From an uncultured Kiritimatiellota bacterium (GTDB taxonomy: Bacteria; Verrucomicrobiota; Kiritimatiellia; RFP12; UBA1067): a DNA stretch of 64,000 bases. This document shows positions 16,811 to 24,680 of the stretch, piece after piece. A program made the translations under genes and the position numbers. The notes under the pieces are model-generated. The model had not been told where the DNA came from, did not search any database, and saw only the letters and a list, made by a program, of their open reading frames with translations. Every line of letters starts with the position of its first letter. Position 1 is the stretch's first letter. The stretch covers positions 6,098-70,097 of the forward strand of contig CAKTZI010000020.1 of NCBI GenBank assembly GCA_934635385.1, in the 5' to 3' direction.

Positions 16811-18316
16811 ATGTTTTGCACACAGTGCGGTCAGGAAATCAACGACAAGGCGGTCATCTGCGTCAAATGCGGATGCGCCGTCACGCCACAGGCTGCGCAG
16901 CCGATTGCGCCAGAAGTCAAGTCTGCGGACGAACTCCCTGAGAAATGGACATGGGCGTTGGCCACCGTCCCAATTATCGTCTCGTGGATACTGGCAGGGC
17001 TGTTGCCGACGGTGTTCGAAAATAGCGACCCATCCCGGCTCGCGCACATCACGACCGCCGCGACCATCCTCCTGAATCTCATTTTCCTGTCGCTTGACGT
17101 GAAAGTCCTGAAGAAAGCGGAACGTGACATCGAGAAGGCCTTATGGCTTGGGTTCATCTTGATCCCGGTCTACCTTTTCGTACGCGCGGCGAAGTATTCA
17201 AAGAAATACGCTCCGGCCATTGTCTGGTGCGTCCTTTTCGTGCTTGACTTGGTTGCCACAACAGATGAATTGGAAGAAAAGCAAGATTCCGCTGAGCAGA
17301 ACGCAACCTATAGTCTTGAGAGCAGGGGCGTTCCTGTTGCGCAGGATACGGCGAAAACAGGCGAGATTGAAGACGTGGCTGAAACGGTCAACGAAATCAC
17401 GGAGAATATCTCGCAAGAGGTTGTCCCTCCGTCGGACGTTCAAGAAGTTGTCAGTCTGCGGGATTTCGCGGTTCGTGAACCCTATCGAAGCCGTCGCATT
17501 GGTGATTTGCGAAAAGGGGCCGCCTACAAGTATGAGGCCCATCCCGGATACATGGAATCATACAAGGTGTTGCAGGTGGTGTCTGACGGATGCATTCTCG
17601 CGATCATGGATGTCGGCGATGATCCTGACTTCTCCGAATACACACAAGCCGTTATTTTGGTCAAGACGAAGCGTGAATATGTTGATGACCAGTACCTTGA
17701 ATCTGGCGTTTACGCCTATCGCGGAACTTACACATACGAAACTACGTTAGGCGGGTCGAAGACCGTTCCCCAGTTTCAAGAGGTTCGGGTAGATTCTTCA
17801 CGGGAACGGAAGCCTGCGTCCACTTCGAAAATCAATCTGAAAACCATCGTCGCCCGTGAAGACGGAAATGTGGTCGGTATGTTTGGCGTACGGCTTGGTG
17901 TTAAGGCGAAGGCCCTGTCGGAGAAAGACGTTGGGGCGATTGGCAAGCCAATTGTCGTTCCTGAATCTCAGGGTGGCGGCCTTTTGTACAGGTACGACTA
18001 TCGGGGGAATCGTGGCATTTGGGACATGTTTACATTCCAAACGGAAGGCGAAGACAGCCCGGTGTTTTGCGTGGAAGCGGTTAAGTCTTATGATAACGAG
18101 GCGATGGCGTTGTCCGGCGCGCAGAGTCTTCTTGTGTTGCTGAAGAACCGTTATGGCGTTTCCATGACGAAGAATCAAATGGCAACGAAAGTCCATGCCT
18201 GGTTTCAGATCCTTAAGCAACCGCACAACACCGTCCTCGCGACTGTAAAGGTGGCCGGAAAAGAAGGAACCTACCTTTTGTCCTATTCAATGATGGCGCT
18301 TCCCCCAGACACGTGA
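16811..18316 (+). CDS. Zinc-ribbon multi-spanning membrane protein
   Basis: 501 residues. A zinc ribbon with Cys3, Cys6, Cys17 and Cys20 opens the protein; about four membrane helices follow (roughly 46-64, 77-96, 110-128, 135-150). Residues 200-500 are soluble. Within them the segment EYVDDQYLESGVYAYRGTYT (about residue 292) is also found, in related form, in the lipoprotein gene at 23015, and the last part (about 330-500) is a separate alpha/beta region. No enzyme motif seen. It is the first gene after structured RNA copy A and heads a cluster with TM2, CD225-like and DUF2752 genes. Confidence 0.7.
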   Translation: MFCTQCGQEINDKAVICVKCGCAVTPQAAQPIAPEVKSADELPEKWTWALATVPIIVSWILAGLLPTVFENSDPSRLAHITTAATILLNLIFLSLDVKVLKKAERDIEKALWLGFILIPVYLFVRAAKYSKKYAPAIVWCVLFVLDLVATTDELEEKQDSAEQNATYSLESRGVPVAQDTAKTGEIEDVAETVNEITENISQEVVPPSDVQEVVSLRDFAVREPYRSRRIGDLRKGAAYKYEAHPGYMESYKVLQVVSDGCILAIMDVGDDPDFSEYTQAVILVKTKREYVDDQYLESGVYAYRGTYTYETTLGGSKTVPQFQEVRVDSSRERKPASTSKINLKTIVAREDGNVVGMFGVRLGVKAKALSEKDVGAIGKPIVVPESQGGGLLYRYDYRGNRGIWDMFTFQTEGEDSPVFCVEAVKSYDNEAMALSGAQSLLVLLKNRYGVSMTKNQMATKVHAWFQILKQPHNTVLATVKVAGKEGTYLLSYSMMALPPDT

Positions 18317-18373
18317 AGCCACGGATGATGCGAATCAGCACGAGAAACAAGAGCATCAGAAAACCACTTGATT

Positions 18374-18712
18374 ATGTTCTGCCGACACTGCGGACACGAA
18401 ATCAATAGCAAAGCGGTCCTCTGCCTGAATTGCGGATGCGCCGTCGATTCTGCCGAGCCGATGCCGGAGGCGTCAGCCCAAGCCGCCGTTCGCCCGAACG
18501 AATGGCTGGCGGCCGTCCTCCTGTGCATCTTTCTCGGCTCTCTCGGAATCCACCGCTTCTACACGAAGAACACGGCGGTCGGTGCCGCGCAGCTCGTCCT
18601 TGGGCTGCTCACCTGTGGCGTCGTCAGCTGGATTTGGTCGTTCATCGACATGATCATGCTTTTGACCGGCAGCTACACAACGGGTGACGGTCGTTTCCTG
18701 ACAAAAAACTAA
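18374..18712 (+). CDS. Zinc-ribbon TM2-domain protein
   Basis: 112 residues from ATG 18374, so that the zinc ribbon (MFCRHCG, then CLNCG) begins at the N-terminus as in neighbouring genes. The TM2 domain has the motif LGIHRFYTKNTAVG and two membrane helices. No strong ribosome site is visible; a TTG two codons earlier is possible. It is one of four consecutive small membrane-protein genes and probably co-expressed with them. Confidence 0.8.
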   Translation: MFCRHCGHEINSKAVLCLNCGCAVDSAEPMPEASAQAAVRPNEWLAAVLLCIFLGSLGIHRFYTKNTAVGAAQLVLGLLTCGVVSWIWSFIDMIMLLTGSYTTGDGRFLTKN

Positions 18713-18737
18713 ACACAACGAAAGAGAGGTAGGTAGT

Positions 18738-19097
18738 ATGTTCTGCAAGGAATGCGGAGCCCAAATCAATGACAAGGCGGCGATATGCCCTAAATGCGGT
18801 GTGCCGGTCGCGTCGGCCAAGCCGGCCTTGGCGGAAAAGGAGAAGGTCTCGAACCACATGATCGAGGCGATCATCGTGACGCTTTTCTGCTGTCTGCCGT
18901 TCGGCATCGTTTCAATCGTCTATGCGTCGAAGGTCAACGCGCGGCTTGCGATAGGGGATGTCGAGGGCGCCAAGGCGGCTTCACGTTTGGCCAATCGGTG
19001 GCTGCTGACGGGCGCGGGCCTTGCCGGTGCCCTTGGCCTTCTGTGGGCGGCCTTGTGCGCGCTGGGCGTGGTGAGCGAGGAAATGCTGGCGCTGTAA
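18738..19097 (+). CDS. Zinc-ribbon CD225/dispanin-like membrane protein
   Basis: 119 residues: zinc ribbon (CKECG, CPKCG) followed by two membrane segments. The first contains FCCLPFGIVSIVYASKV, the hallmark of CD225/interferon-induced-transmembrane-like proteins, followed by a polar loop rich in Ala (DVEGAKAASRLANRW). Bacterial members often occur beside TM2 and DUF2752 genes, as here, but no biochemical role is established. GAGAGGTAGG upstream serves as ribosome site. Confidence 0.8.
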   Translation: MFCKECGAQINDKAAICPKCGVPVASAKPALAEKEKVSNHMIEAIIVTLFCCLPFGIVSIVYASKVNARLAIGDVEGAKAASRLANRWLLTGAGLAGALGLLWAALCALGVVSEEMLAL

Positions 19098-19121
19098 AAG
19101 GAGCGCACCAAGAGGGATCTG

Positions 19122-19535
19122 ATGTCGTTTGTCCCTGCGGATCGAACGTTGTGCGACACGTCGGGCGATTCTGCTCGGCGTGCCGCGCGGCGTCCAAGAT
19201 GGTGGGCGTTCATGATTGCTGCGTTCGCGCTTGCCGCCCTCGCGTTCCTCTACTTTTGCAATCCCTCCGACGTGCCGTATTTCCCACGCTGTCCGTTTCT
19301 GGTGCTGACAGGTTACCAGTGTCCGGGATGCGGGACGCTGCGCGGTATCCACAGTCTGCTGCATTTCAGATTTCGGGACGCTTGGGGCTACAATCCGTTT
19401 CTGGTCGTCTCGATTCCCCTGATCGCGGCACTTGTGCTGTCCCCTCGCTTTCGCAGAAGCCCGCATGTGTCCAAAACGGGTCTCACGGCAATTCTCGCCT
19501 ATTGGCTGTTGCGTAATATGGGGCTTGGGAGATAG
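19122..19535 (+). CDS. DUF2752 membrane protein
   Basis: 137 residues with membrane helices near 25-45, 90-107 and 120-133. The family signature CPFLVLTGYQCPGCGTLRG is clear, with the CPGCG pair of cysteines at the membrane face. DUF2752 proteins are commonly encoded beside TM2 and CD225-like genes, and the order here is the same. Function is unknown. It is the last gene of the cluster. Confidence 0.85.
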   Translation: MSFVPADRTLCDTSGDSARRAARRPRWWAFMIAAFALAALAFLYFCNPSDVPYFPRCPFLVLTGYQCPGCGTLRGIHSLLHFRFRDAWGYNPFLVVSIPLIAALVLSPRFRRSPHVSKTGLTAILAYWLLRNMGLGR

Positions 19536-19670
19536 TGTCATTAGCTGGGGTCTGACACCCGTGGTAGGGTACAAGTGGTAGGGTTCGGCGGATTGAGGGG
19601 CCTGTCCCCAATCTGAACCGCAGAAAACGTCGAGAAATCGGACATTTTGAGCAGATAGCCTAAAATGAGG

Positions 19671-19847
19671 TATAATGTAGAACAAGTTCCTTTTTCACGG
19701 TGGAGAAGGACTTGTTCCTTGACAACTGGCTGGATGGCATACGACTTGCAAACATGCCGACGCGCGCCTGCGCCGCGAAGCGCCGCGCGCGTCGGCATGT
19801 TCACAAGTCTTTCCGCCGGAAGCGGAAGATCCTCCCATTTGGTACAA
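19671..19847 (+). ncRNA. Possible IS110 bridge-RNA region (left non-coding end)
   Basis: Upstream of the transposase lies a gene-free stretch (19536-19909). A promoter TTGAGC-N18-TATAAT ends at 19676. It is followed by a 12-bp hairpin with one bulge (gaacaag... paired with ...cttgttc, about 19681-19718) and a perfect 16-bp stem ACATGCCGACGCGCGC (19752-19767 with 19785-19800). A second promoter-like GGTACAAT (19842-19847) precedes the transposase. IS110-group elements encode their bridge RNA in this position, so the region is a candidate, but target and donor loops were not identified. Confidence 0.35.
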
Positions 19848-19909
19848 TGTGAGCTGGAGCGCACTGGCCACGGTGGCCGTGCAAAACACAGACAGACAGG
19901 AGGAACCAA

Positions 19910-20791
19910 ATGAACGGAGAGTATCATGCCACAATCGGCATGGACGTGAGCGACCGCACGACGAAAGTCTGCGTCATGTCCAAGGAGGGCGGCGCGAGGC
20001 GCATCCTCGAGAAGACGACGATACCCACGACGGGGGACGGGCTCCGGGCGTACCTTTCCGGCAAGGGCGCGGACTGGCCGGTGGTGTTCGAGACCGGCGC
20101 GCACTGCCGCTGGATGAGGCGCGAGGTCGAGTCCCTCGGCATGAGGGCGATCGTCGCCAGCCCGTCGAGGCTGCGGATGGTGACGGAGTCCGACACGAAG
20201 GACGACCGCAACGACGCGAGGGATCTTGCGAGGCTCGCCCTCGCCGACGCGGAGCTGCTGCACCCGGTGAGGCTGCGCGGCGAGCGGTGCCAGCAGGCGC
20301 TGCGGCTGCTGAAGGCGCGGGACATGCTCGTGAAGGTCCGCACGATGCACGTGAACGAGCTCAGGGGGTTCGCGAAGTCCATGGGCTTCAGGCTGCCGGA
20401 CTGCCCCGCCAACAGGGCGCACGCCATGGACAGGTCCGGGCGGCCCGCCGACTTCGAGGCCGTCGCCTGGCCGCTGATGGGCGTGCTGGAGACGGTGGAC
20501 GTCAAGACAAGGGCCTGCGAGGCCCAGGTCCGGGCGCTCGTTCGGCGGCTGATGGTCGAGGCGGCGCAGATTGCCCTGCGAAGCGCCGCGAAGGACACGG
20601 ACGCGAAGCTCAGGGGCGAGCGGATGTGCGCCAGGGGCGGCAGGATCGCGAAGAGGAAGGCCCTCGTCGCGGTGGCGCGCTGCCTCGTGGTGACGGCGGC
20701 GGCGCTCCTGAAGAGGCCCGACGCGAAGTACGTGCCGCTGTCCGAGGCGGCCAGGCGCGAGTTCGAGGCGATGCGCGCGTCTGAGGCGTAG
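19910..20791 (+). CDS. IS110-family transposase with internal deletion
   Basis: 293 residues. The N-terminal RuvC-like DEDD domain is intact: GMDVSDRT (Asp11), FETGAHC (Glu) and DTKDDRNDARDLARL (two Asp). The coiled-coil segment follows. The C-terminal serine domain should then read through an IPGVGP helix-hairpin and a SG...RGR..K.GN stretch before LLVEAA. Instead the chain jumps from ALVRRL straight to MVEAAQIALR, with the expected 80-90 residues missing and the frame kept. RRLM-like words occur at both ends of the missing part in intact relatives, which suggests deletion by short homology. The catalytic Ser is therefore absent. AGGAGG ribosome site before ATG 19910. Confidence 0.85.
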   Translation: MNGEYHATIGMDVSDRTTKVCVMSKEGGARRILEKTTIPTTGDGLRAYLSGKGADWPVVFETGAHCRWMRREVESLGMRAIVASPSRLRMVTESDTKDDRNDARDLARLALADAELLHPVRLRGERCQQALRLLKARDMLVKVRTMHVNELRGFAKSMGFRLPDCPANRAHAMDRSGRPADFEAVAWPLMGVLETVDVKTRACEAQVRALVRRLMVEAAQIALRSAAKDTDAKLRGERMCARGGRIAKRKALVAVARCLVVTAAALLKRPDAKYVPLSEAARREFEAMRASEA

Positions 20792-21196
20792 CCCGTCCGG
20801 AGGGAGGCTGCGGACACGGGGCGAAGACGACGGTTTCGGCGAAAAGCAAAGATGTCGCGTCGCGGGAGAGTGCGGACTTGGATTCTGCATCATCGAATGC
20901 GCCAATGAGGCAGCACCCCCGCCGACGCATTATAAGGTGCGCGGGCGACGAAAGTCCCAGAGCGCGGATAGGAGAAGGACATCACCTGCTTTCGCGGCCT
21001 GCGGAATCGCTCCGCGATGGCCTATTGACTTTTGTTCTCATAGGAGGTCTGATGCGGAAAATTCTGTGAGCAAAAAGTGTCAGACCCCAATGGTGGGGTT
21101 CGCGTGGTAGGGTTTGCGGGCGCAGATGTTCGGATGCGATCGCGCGGTGTAAATGTCGTTCGGGCGGATGGCCAGCAAGATCGTCTTCGGTTATGG
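20792..21196. other. Gene-free stretch after the transposase
   Basis: No gene supported. It probably holds the right end of the IS110-type element, a hairpin-rich segment (ggcctgcggaatcgctccgc, about 20997-21016) and the word GTGTCAGACCCC (about 21078), inverse of one near 19548. Confidence 0.5.
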
Positions 21197-21232
21197 TATA
21201 CTAAGGTTGTTTCGATTGGAGTGCTAATCGAA
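21197..21232 (+). promoter_or_regulatory. Promoter and operator-like repeat of the RhuM-Fic gene
   Basis: TATACT at 21197-21202, followed at the expected transcript start by TTCGATT-N8-AATCGAA (21211-21217 and 21226-21232) and more AATCGA/TCGA words. A dimeric repressor binding here would block initiation. Confidence 0.45.
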
Positions 21233-21283
21233 TCGAAATCGACGGGAGTTGATGCCGAATCGACGCAATGAAAGGGTCTTAAG

Positions 21284-22237
21284 ATGAACGAGAAAAACCA
21301 GCTTGTGCTATTCAAGTCGAAAGACGGGCAAGTCAGCTTGCCCGTGACGCTGGAGCGCGAGACCGTCTGGCTTTCGCAGCGGCAGATGGCGGATCTGTTC
21401 GGGAAAGACCGAACGGTCATCGGACGTCATATCCGAAATGCGATAGATGAAGGTGAGATTGACGAGAAAGTGGTATGTGCAAATTTTGCACATACCACTC
21501 GTCACGGCGCGATGGAGGGACGTACTCAGAGCCAGAATGTCATTTACTACAATCTCGATGTCGTGATTTCGGTTGGCTATCGTGTGAAGTCGCAGCGCGG
21601 CGTCGAATTCCGGCGTTGGGCGACGTCCGTGCTGCGCGACTATCTGCTCAAGGGCGCGGCTGTCAACGAAATGCGTCTGCGTCAGCTCGGACAGGCCGTC
21701 GAGGTGATGAAGCGCGTCTCGAACCGACTGGACGCGGAACAGGTCTTGGATGTCGTCAAGGCGTACTCGTCGGCACTCGACCTTCTGGACGCCTACGACC
21801 ATCAGACGGTTGGCAAGCCAAAAGCGCGGGCGCGCTCGGTCGAGCTGACTTACGCGGACTGTCGTGCGTTCATCGACAGCATGAAGTTCGCCGAGACGTC
21901 GCCGCTTTTCGGCAACGAGAAGGACGGCTCCTTCAAGTCAGCGTTGGGCGCGGTCTACCAGTCCTTCGGCGGAAAGGATCTCTATCCGTCGGCACAGGAG
22001 AAGGCGGCGAACCTGCTTTATCTCGTCACGAAGAACCACGGCTTCTCCGACGGGAACAAGCGCATCGCGGCTGGGCTCTTTCTCTATTTCCTCCAGCGCA
22101 ACAGACTGCTGCTGCGCAAGGACGGCTCCAAGCGCATCGCCGATTCGACGCTTGTCGCGCTGACGGTCATGATCGCCGAGTCGCGTCCGGCAGAAAAGGA
22201 AATGATGGTCAACCTCGTCATGACCTTCTTGGCCTGA
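21284..22237 (+). CDS. RhuM-domain protein with C-terminal Fic/Doc domain
   Basis: 317 residues. The N-terminal half is the RhuM (virulence protein) domain: WLSQRQMADLFGKDRTVIGR is its DNA-binding-like start, and NVIYYNLDVVISVGYRVKSQ its typical core. The C-terminal half is a Fic/Doc domain with HGFSDGNKRIAAGLF, matching the HxFxDGNKR active site that transfers AMP or phosphate to a target such as EF-Tu. Such fusions are frequent in genomic islands. No separate antitoxin gene is adjacent, so the N-terminal domain or a distant gene may provide control. Confidence 0.87.
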   Translation: MNEKNQLVLFKSKDGQVSLPVTLERETVWLSQRQMADLFGKDRTVIGRHIRNAIDEGEIDEKVVCANFAHTTRHGAMEGRTQSQNVIYYNLDVVISVGYRVKSQRGVEFRRWATSVLRDYLLKGAAVNEMRLRQLGQAVEVMKRVSNRLDAEQVLDVVKAYSSALDLLDAYDHQTVGKPKARARSVELTYADCRAFIDSMKFAETSPLFGNEKDGSFKSALGAVYQSFGGKDLYPSAQEKAANLLYLVTKNHGFSDGNKRIAAGLFLYFLQRNRLLLRKDGSKRIADSTLVALTVMIAESRPAEKEMMVNLVMTFLA

Positions 22238-22341
22238 GAAAAGAATGTGTCTGCCCCACTCTTGTCCGTCCTGTTTGAGTCTTGCGCAGAAAACGAAAGA
22301 CCCGCCGTCGGCATCGCTCGTTGCGACGGTCTCGTTTTTGG

Positions 22342-22347
22342 TATAAT
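22342..22347 (+). promoter_or_regulatory. -10 element of the flavin-reductase-like gene
   Basis: TTTTTGGTATAATTCAC, about 90 nt before the start at 22435. The sequence between 22238 and 22341 shows no gene. Confidence 0.55.
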
Positions 22348-22434
22348 TCACTGTGCACGGTTCGCTTGTACGGTTCCGCGTTTCATGTCATGAAGCGGAG
22401 CGTATGCGACGACAGACAATCAGGAGGCAACAAA

Positions 22435-23004
22435 ATGAGGAAGAACTTTGGGCCCAAGGCGTGGCTCTATCCGATGCCGGTGCTGATCATCGGCTCGTAT
22501 GACGAAAACGGAATCGCGGATGCGATGAACGCGGCATGGGGCGGCATCTCGCTCGAAGACCGCATCTCGATCTGCGTGGACGATGCGCACAAGACGACAG
22601 CGAACGTGCTTGCGCGCAAGGCGTTCACGGTACACGTTGCGGATGTGAAGAACCTTGTCGCGTGCGACTACGTGGGGTGCGTCTCGGCAAACAAGGCGCC
22701 CAACAAGTTGGCGAAGACGGGATGGACGGTCACAAAGAGCGCGTTTGTTGATGCGCCCGTGATCGAAGACCTGCCGATGGTGCTGGAATGCGAACTCGTG
22801 AGCTACGACAAGTCCGACTGCCGGATGGTCGGCAAGATCGTCAATGTCGGCATCGACGAGTCGGTCCTGACGCCCGACGGCAAAGTCGATGTCGCGCGAC
22901 TCGCGCCAATCACATTCGATCCGGTCAACCACGTCTACCATAGGCTCGGTGAAACCGTCGGCACAGCGTTCAAGGCCGGACTCGCGTTGTCCGCCCGTGT
23001 GTAA
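22435..23004 (+). CDS. FMN-binding flavin reductase-like protein
   Basis: 189 residues from ATG 22435, chosen because CAGGAGG lies 7 nt upstream and because the family N-terminus (KAWLYPMPVLIIGSYDENG) starts there. It is a split-barrel flavoprotein of the DIM6/NTAB group: MNAAWGGISLEDRISICVDD and the FTVHVADV strand are typical. Members reduce FMN or carry it for unknown redox partners. A lipoprotein gene begins 10 nt after its stop. Confidence 0.88.
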   Translation: MRKNFGPKAWLYPMPVLIIGSYDENGIADAMNAAWGGISLEDRISICVDDAHKTTANVLARKAFTVHVADVKNLVACDYVGCVSANKAPNKLAKTGWTVTKSAFVDAPVIEDLPMVLECELVSYDKSDCRMVGKIVNVGIDESVLTPDGKVDVARLAPITFDPVNHVYHRLGETVGTAFKAGLALSARV

Positions 23005-23014
23005 GGGTACGCTA

Positions 23015-23446
23015 ATGATGAAGTGTGTTTCTGCTTTTGTGGTTGCCGCATTGATGGCGTGTGGCGGATGTGCCTCGTCACAGATGACGGCAGATGGTCG
23101 CCGAGTTGAAAATGTTTCGTTGCGGTCAATGTCGCACAATACGCATTCGCCAGAGGTTGGCAAGATTTATGTCCACAAAGGTGGACGAACCATGAATGTG
23201 ATTCAGACTTTGGAGGAGGGGGTGTTGGTGCACCCCGTTGTGGGCGAGATGGAGTTTGAATGGAGAGGTATGGCTACAGTTAATGACAAGATGACTATTT
23301 ACGTTGAGACCTCGCAAAAGTATCTTGATGACGAATTCCTGAAAGTGGGCCTTTACGAATACGTCGGACGATACACTTACACGGTCATACACGATGTCCG
23401 ACGAACAGTCCGTTGGTTTCGTGAAGTCAAATCTGCGACGGAGTGA
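23015..23446 (+). CDS. Small lipoprotein sharing a domain with the zinc-ribbon protein at 16811
   Basis: 143 residues. The N-terminus MMKCVSAFVVAALMACGGCA is a lipoprotein signal with two candidate lipid cysteines. The mature part contains KYLDDEFLKVGLYEYVGRYT, which aligns with EYVDDQYLESGVYAYRGTYT of the 501-residue membrane protein at 16811, and both continue to a short strand ending FxEV. So a shared small beta domain is present in a periplasmic-side lipoprotein and in the zinc-ribbon protein. No function known. It follows the flavin-reductase-like gene closely. Confidence 0.7.
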   Translation: MMKCVSAFVVAALMACGGCASSQMTADGRRVENVSLRSMSHNTHSPEVGKIYVHKGGRTMNVIQTLEEGVLVHPVVGEMEFEWRGMATVNDKMTIYVETSQKYLDDEFLKVGLYEYVGRYTYTVIHDVRRTVRWFREVKSATE

Positions 23447-23516
23447 TATCCTATTGCTCCGGCATAAAAAGGATTGATAAACTCCGATGATTGATGCTCT
23501 CGCGCGGCCTACGAGT

Positions 23517-23580
23517 AAAGGCAAATTCTATTCCGCGAACATTCGCGGCAAGTTCGACGGACGAAAGCTCCAATCCCAAA
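23517..23580 (+). pseudogene. 64-bp remnant of a KTSC-domain gene 3' end
   Basis: Matches 30378-30441, the end of the zinc-finger/KTSC gene, at 61 of 64 positions, including the bases after that gene's stop codon. The encoded residues (KGKFYSANIRGKFDGRKL) are the C-terminus of the KTSC domain. The rest of the gene is absent. Confidence 0.8.
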
Positions 23581-23606
23581 CCTATTCCGAGGCTGCGGTT
23601 GTTTTT

Positions 23607-23695
23607 AACACAGAGCGGCCTACGGTCGGGCGATGAGAGACGACAGGGAGATACGCTTCGCGCCCTCTCCTTGCCCCACGAGGCGGCTCTGTGTT
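23607..23695. repeat. Inverted repeat with AACACAGAGC arms
   Basis: Arms AACACAGAGC (23607-23616) and GCTCTGTGTT (23686-23695) around a 69-nt loop. Same arm word as the compact hairpin at 13101-13124. The loop starts with GGCCTACGG, a word also found near 23505 and 28785. Confidence 0.55.
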
Positions 23696-23708
23696 TCATC
23701 ATCCGTTG

Positions 23709-24578
23709 TCAAAATGCGAGTAGCCGCGCCGGCGGAAGTTTGAGCGTGTCCAGCGCCGAGAACCAGGAGTCGAGGCTGAGAGCCTTGTCGTTGAAGTTGT
23801 TCGTGCCAAGGGAAATGAGACAACCCGATTCGCGCGCGAACTTCAAGTAGCGCGGATGCTGTTGAAACGGCGACTCGGCTTGAACTTCCATCGCGATGCC
23901 CTTTTTCTTCGCTTTCGCGAAGAGGGCTTTCAGTCGTGCGTCCGTCCAAAGTTTGTCCCACTGGCTTTCAAGCGCTTTGGGGAGATAGGTCGGGTTCGCC
24001 AAGATGGTGATGGGTTCGTCCAATATCTGCATGTTATGCGCGAAATAGCGTTCCATCCACGCTTCGGGATTGGGAATCGGAAAGTCTTCCCAGAGTTTCT
24101 GGCCGTCCATGATCAGCGCATCCGCGAGGATGAAGTCCAGTCGGCTGCGCGTGGCCGCATCGATCTGCCGATACCAGTCGCGGTCGTTGACCTGCGCGCC
24201 CACGCGGATGAGACGACCCTCCGCAAGGCCCCTTGCGCGGGCCGCGTCGATGAAGGCGTTGAGCTTTTCGTTCGTGTCGATCTCCCAGCCGCGTCCGTGA
24301 TTGGCGATGAATGCGGACGCGATGCCGGAGGCCCGTTCGCGCGCCAACGCATTCTCGACGGTCATGCCACCGCGCAGGTGGATGTGGAAATCGCAGAGTC
24401 GAAAACCTTGGCGCAGAAAAGCCTGCACATGTTCCGTTGTCGATTCCGGATAGAGCCAGGGCGCATCGGCCCTTGTGGCGTATTCGCAACCTGGCGGCGG
24501 ACAGACGCATCCCGGAAAGGCCGCGACGGCGGAACACGTTCCGAGGATGCCCAACATTTGTCGACGTGTCACGTTCAT
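23709..24578 (-). CDS. Exported amidohydrolase-like metal-dependent hydrolase
   Basis: 289 residues from ATG 24578, which has an AAGGAGAAC ribosome site. The N-terminus MNVTRRQMLGILGTCSAVAA carries a twin-arginine motif and leads to FPGC, so export as a Tat-dependent lipoprotein is likely. The mature part is TIM-barrel-like with the metal motif CDFHIHLRGG, an EVQAES strand and SLGTNNFND near the C-terminus, as in the amidohydrolase/PHP-like superfamily. Substrate unknown. It is divergent from an AraC-type regulator that may control it. Confidence 0.7.
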   Translation of the reverse strand: MNVTRRQMLGILGTCSAVAAFPGCVCPPPGCEYATRADAPWLYPESTTEHVQAFLRQGFRLCDFHIHLRGGMTVENALARERASGIASAFIANHGRGWEIDTNEKLNAFIDAARARGLAEGRLIRVGAQVNDRDWYRQIDAATRSRLDFILADALIMDGQKLWEDFPIPNPEAWMERYFAHNMQILDEPITILANPTYLPKALESQWDKLWTDARLKALFAKAKKKGIAMEVQAESPFQQHPRYLKFARESGCLISLGTNNFNDKALSLDSWFSALDTLKLPPARLLAF

Positions 24579-24641
24579 TTTCTGTTCTCCTTTTGCGGTT
24601 AAAGAAACGTGGGCATTATACTCTCTCGGACACCTGTCGAT

Positions 24642-24673
24642 CAATAGATTATTGTCCAAAAATATTGTATAAT
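24642..24673 (+). promoter_or_regulatory. Operator-like palindrome and -10 of the AraC gene
   Basis: CAATAGATTATTG (24642-24654) is a 5-bp inverted repeat around GAT. TATAAT follows at 24668-24673, 7 nt before the ATG at 24681, again a leaderless layout. The site lies between two divergent genes and could control both. Confidence 0.45.
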
Positions 24674-24680
24674 CTTCGCC

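Larger units (their letters stand above)
19640..20800 (+). mobile_element. IS110-family element, probably inactive
   Basis: Element containing the truncated DEDD transposase and its structured left region. Ends are approximate: IS110 elements lack terminal inverted repeats and no target duplication is visible. GGGGTCTGACAC near 19548 and its reverse complement near 21077 flank the locus but look like a separate dispersed repeat. Confidence 0.55.
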
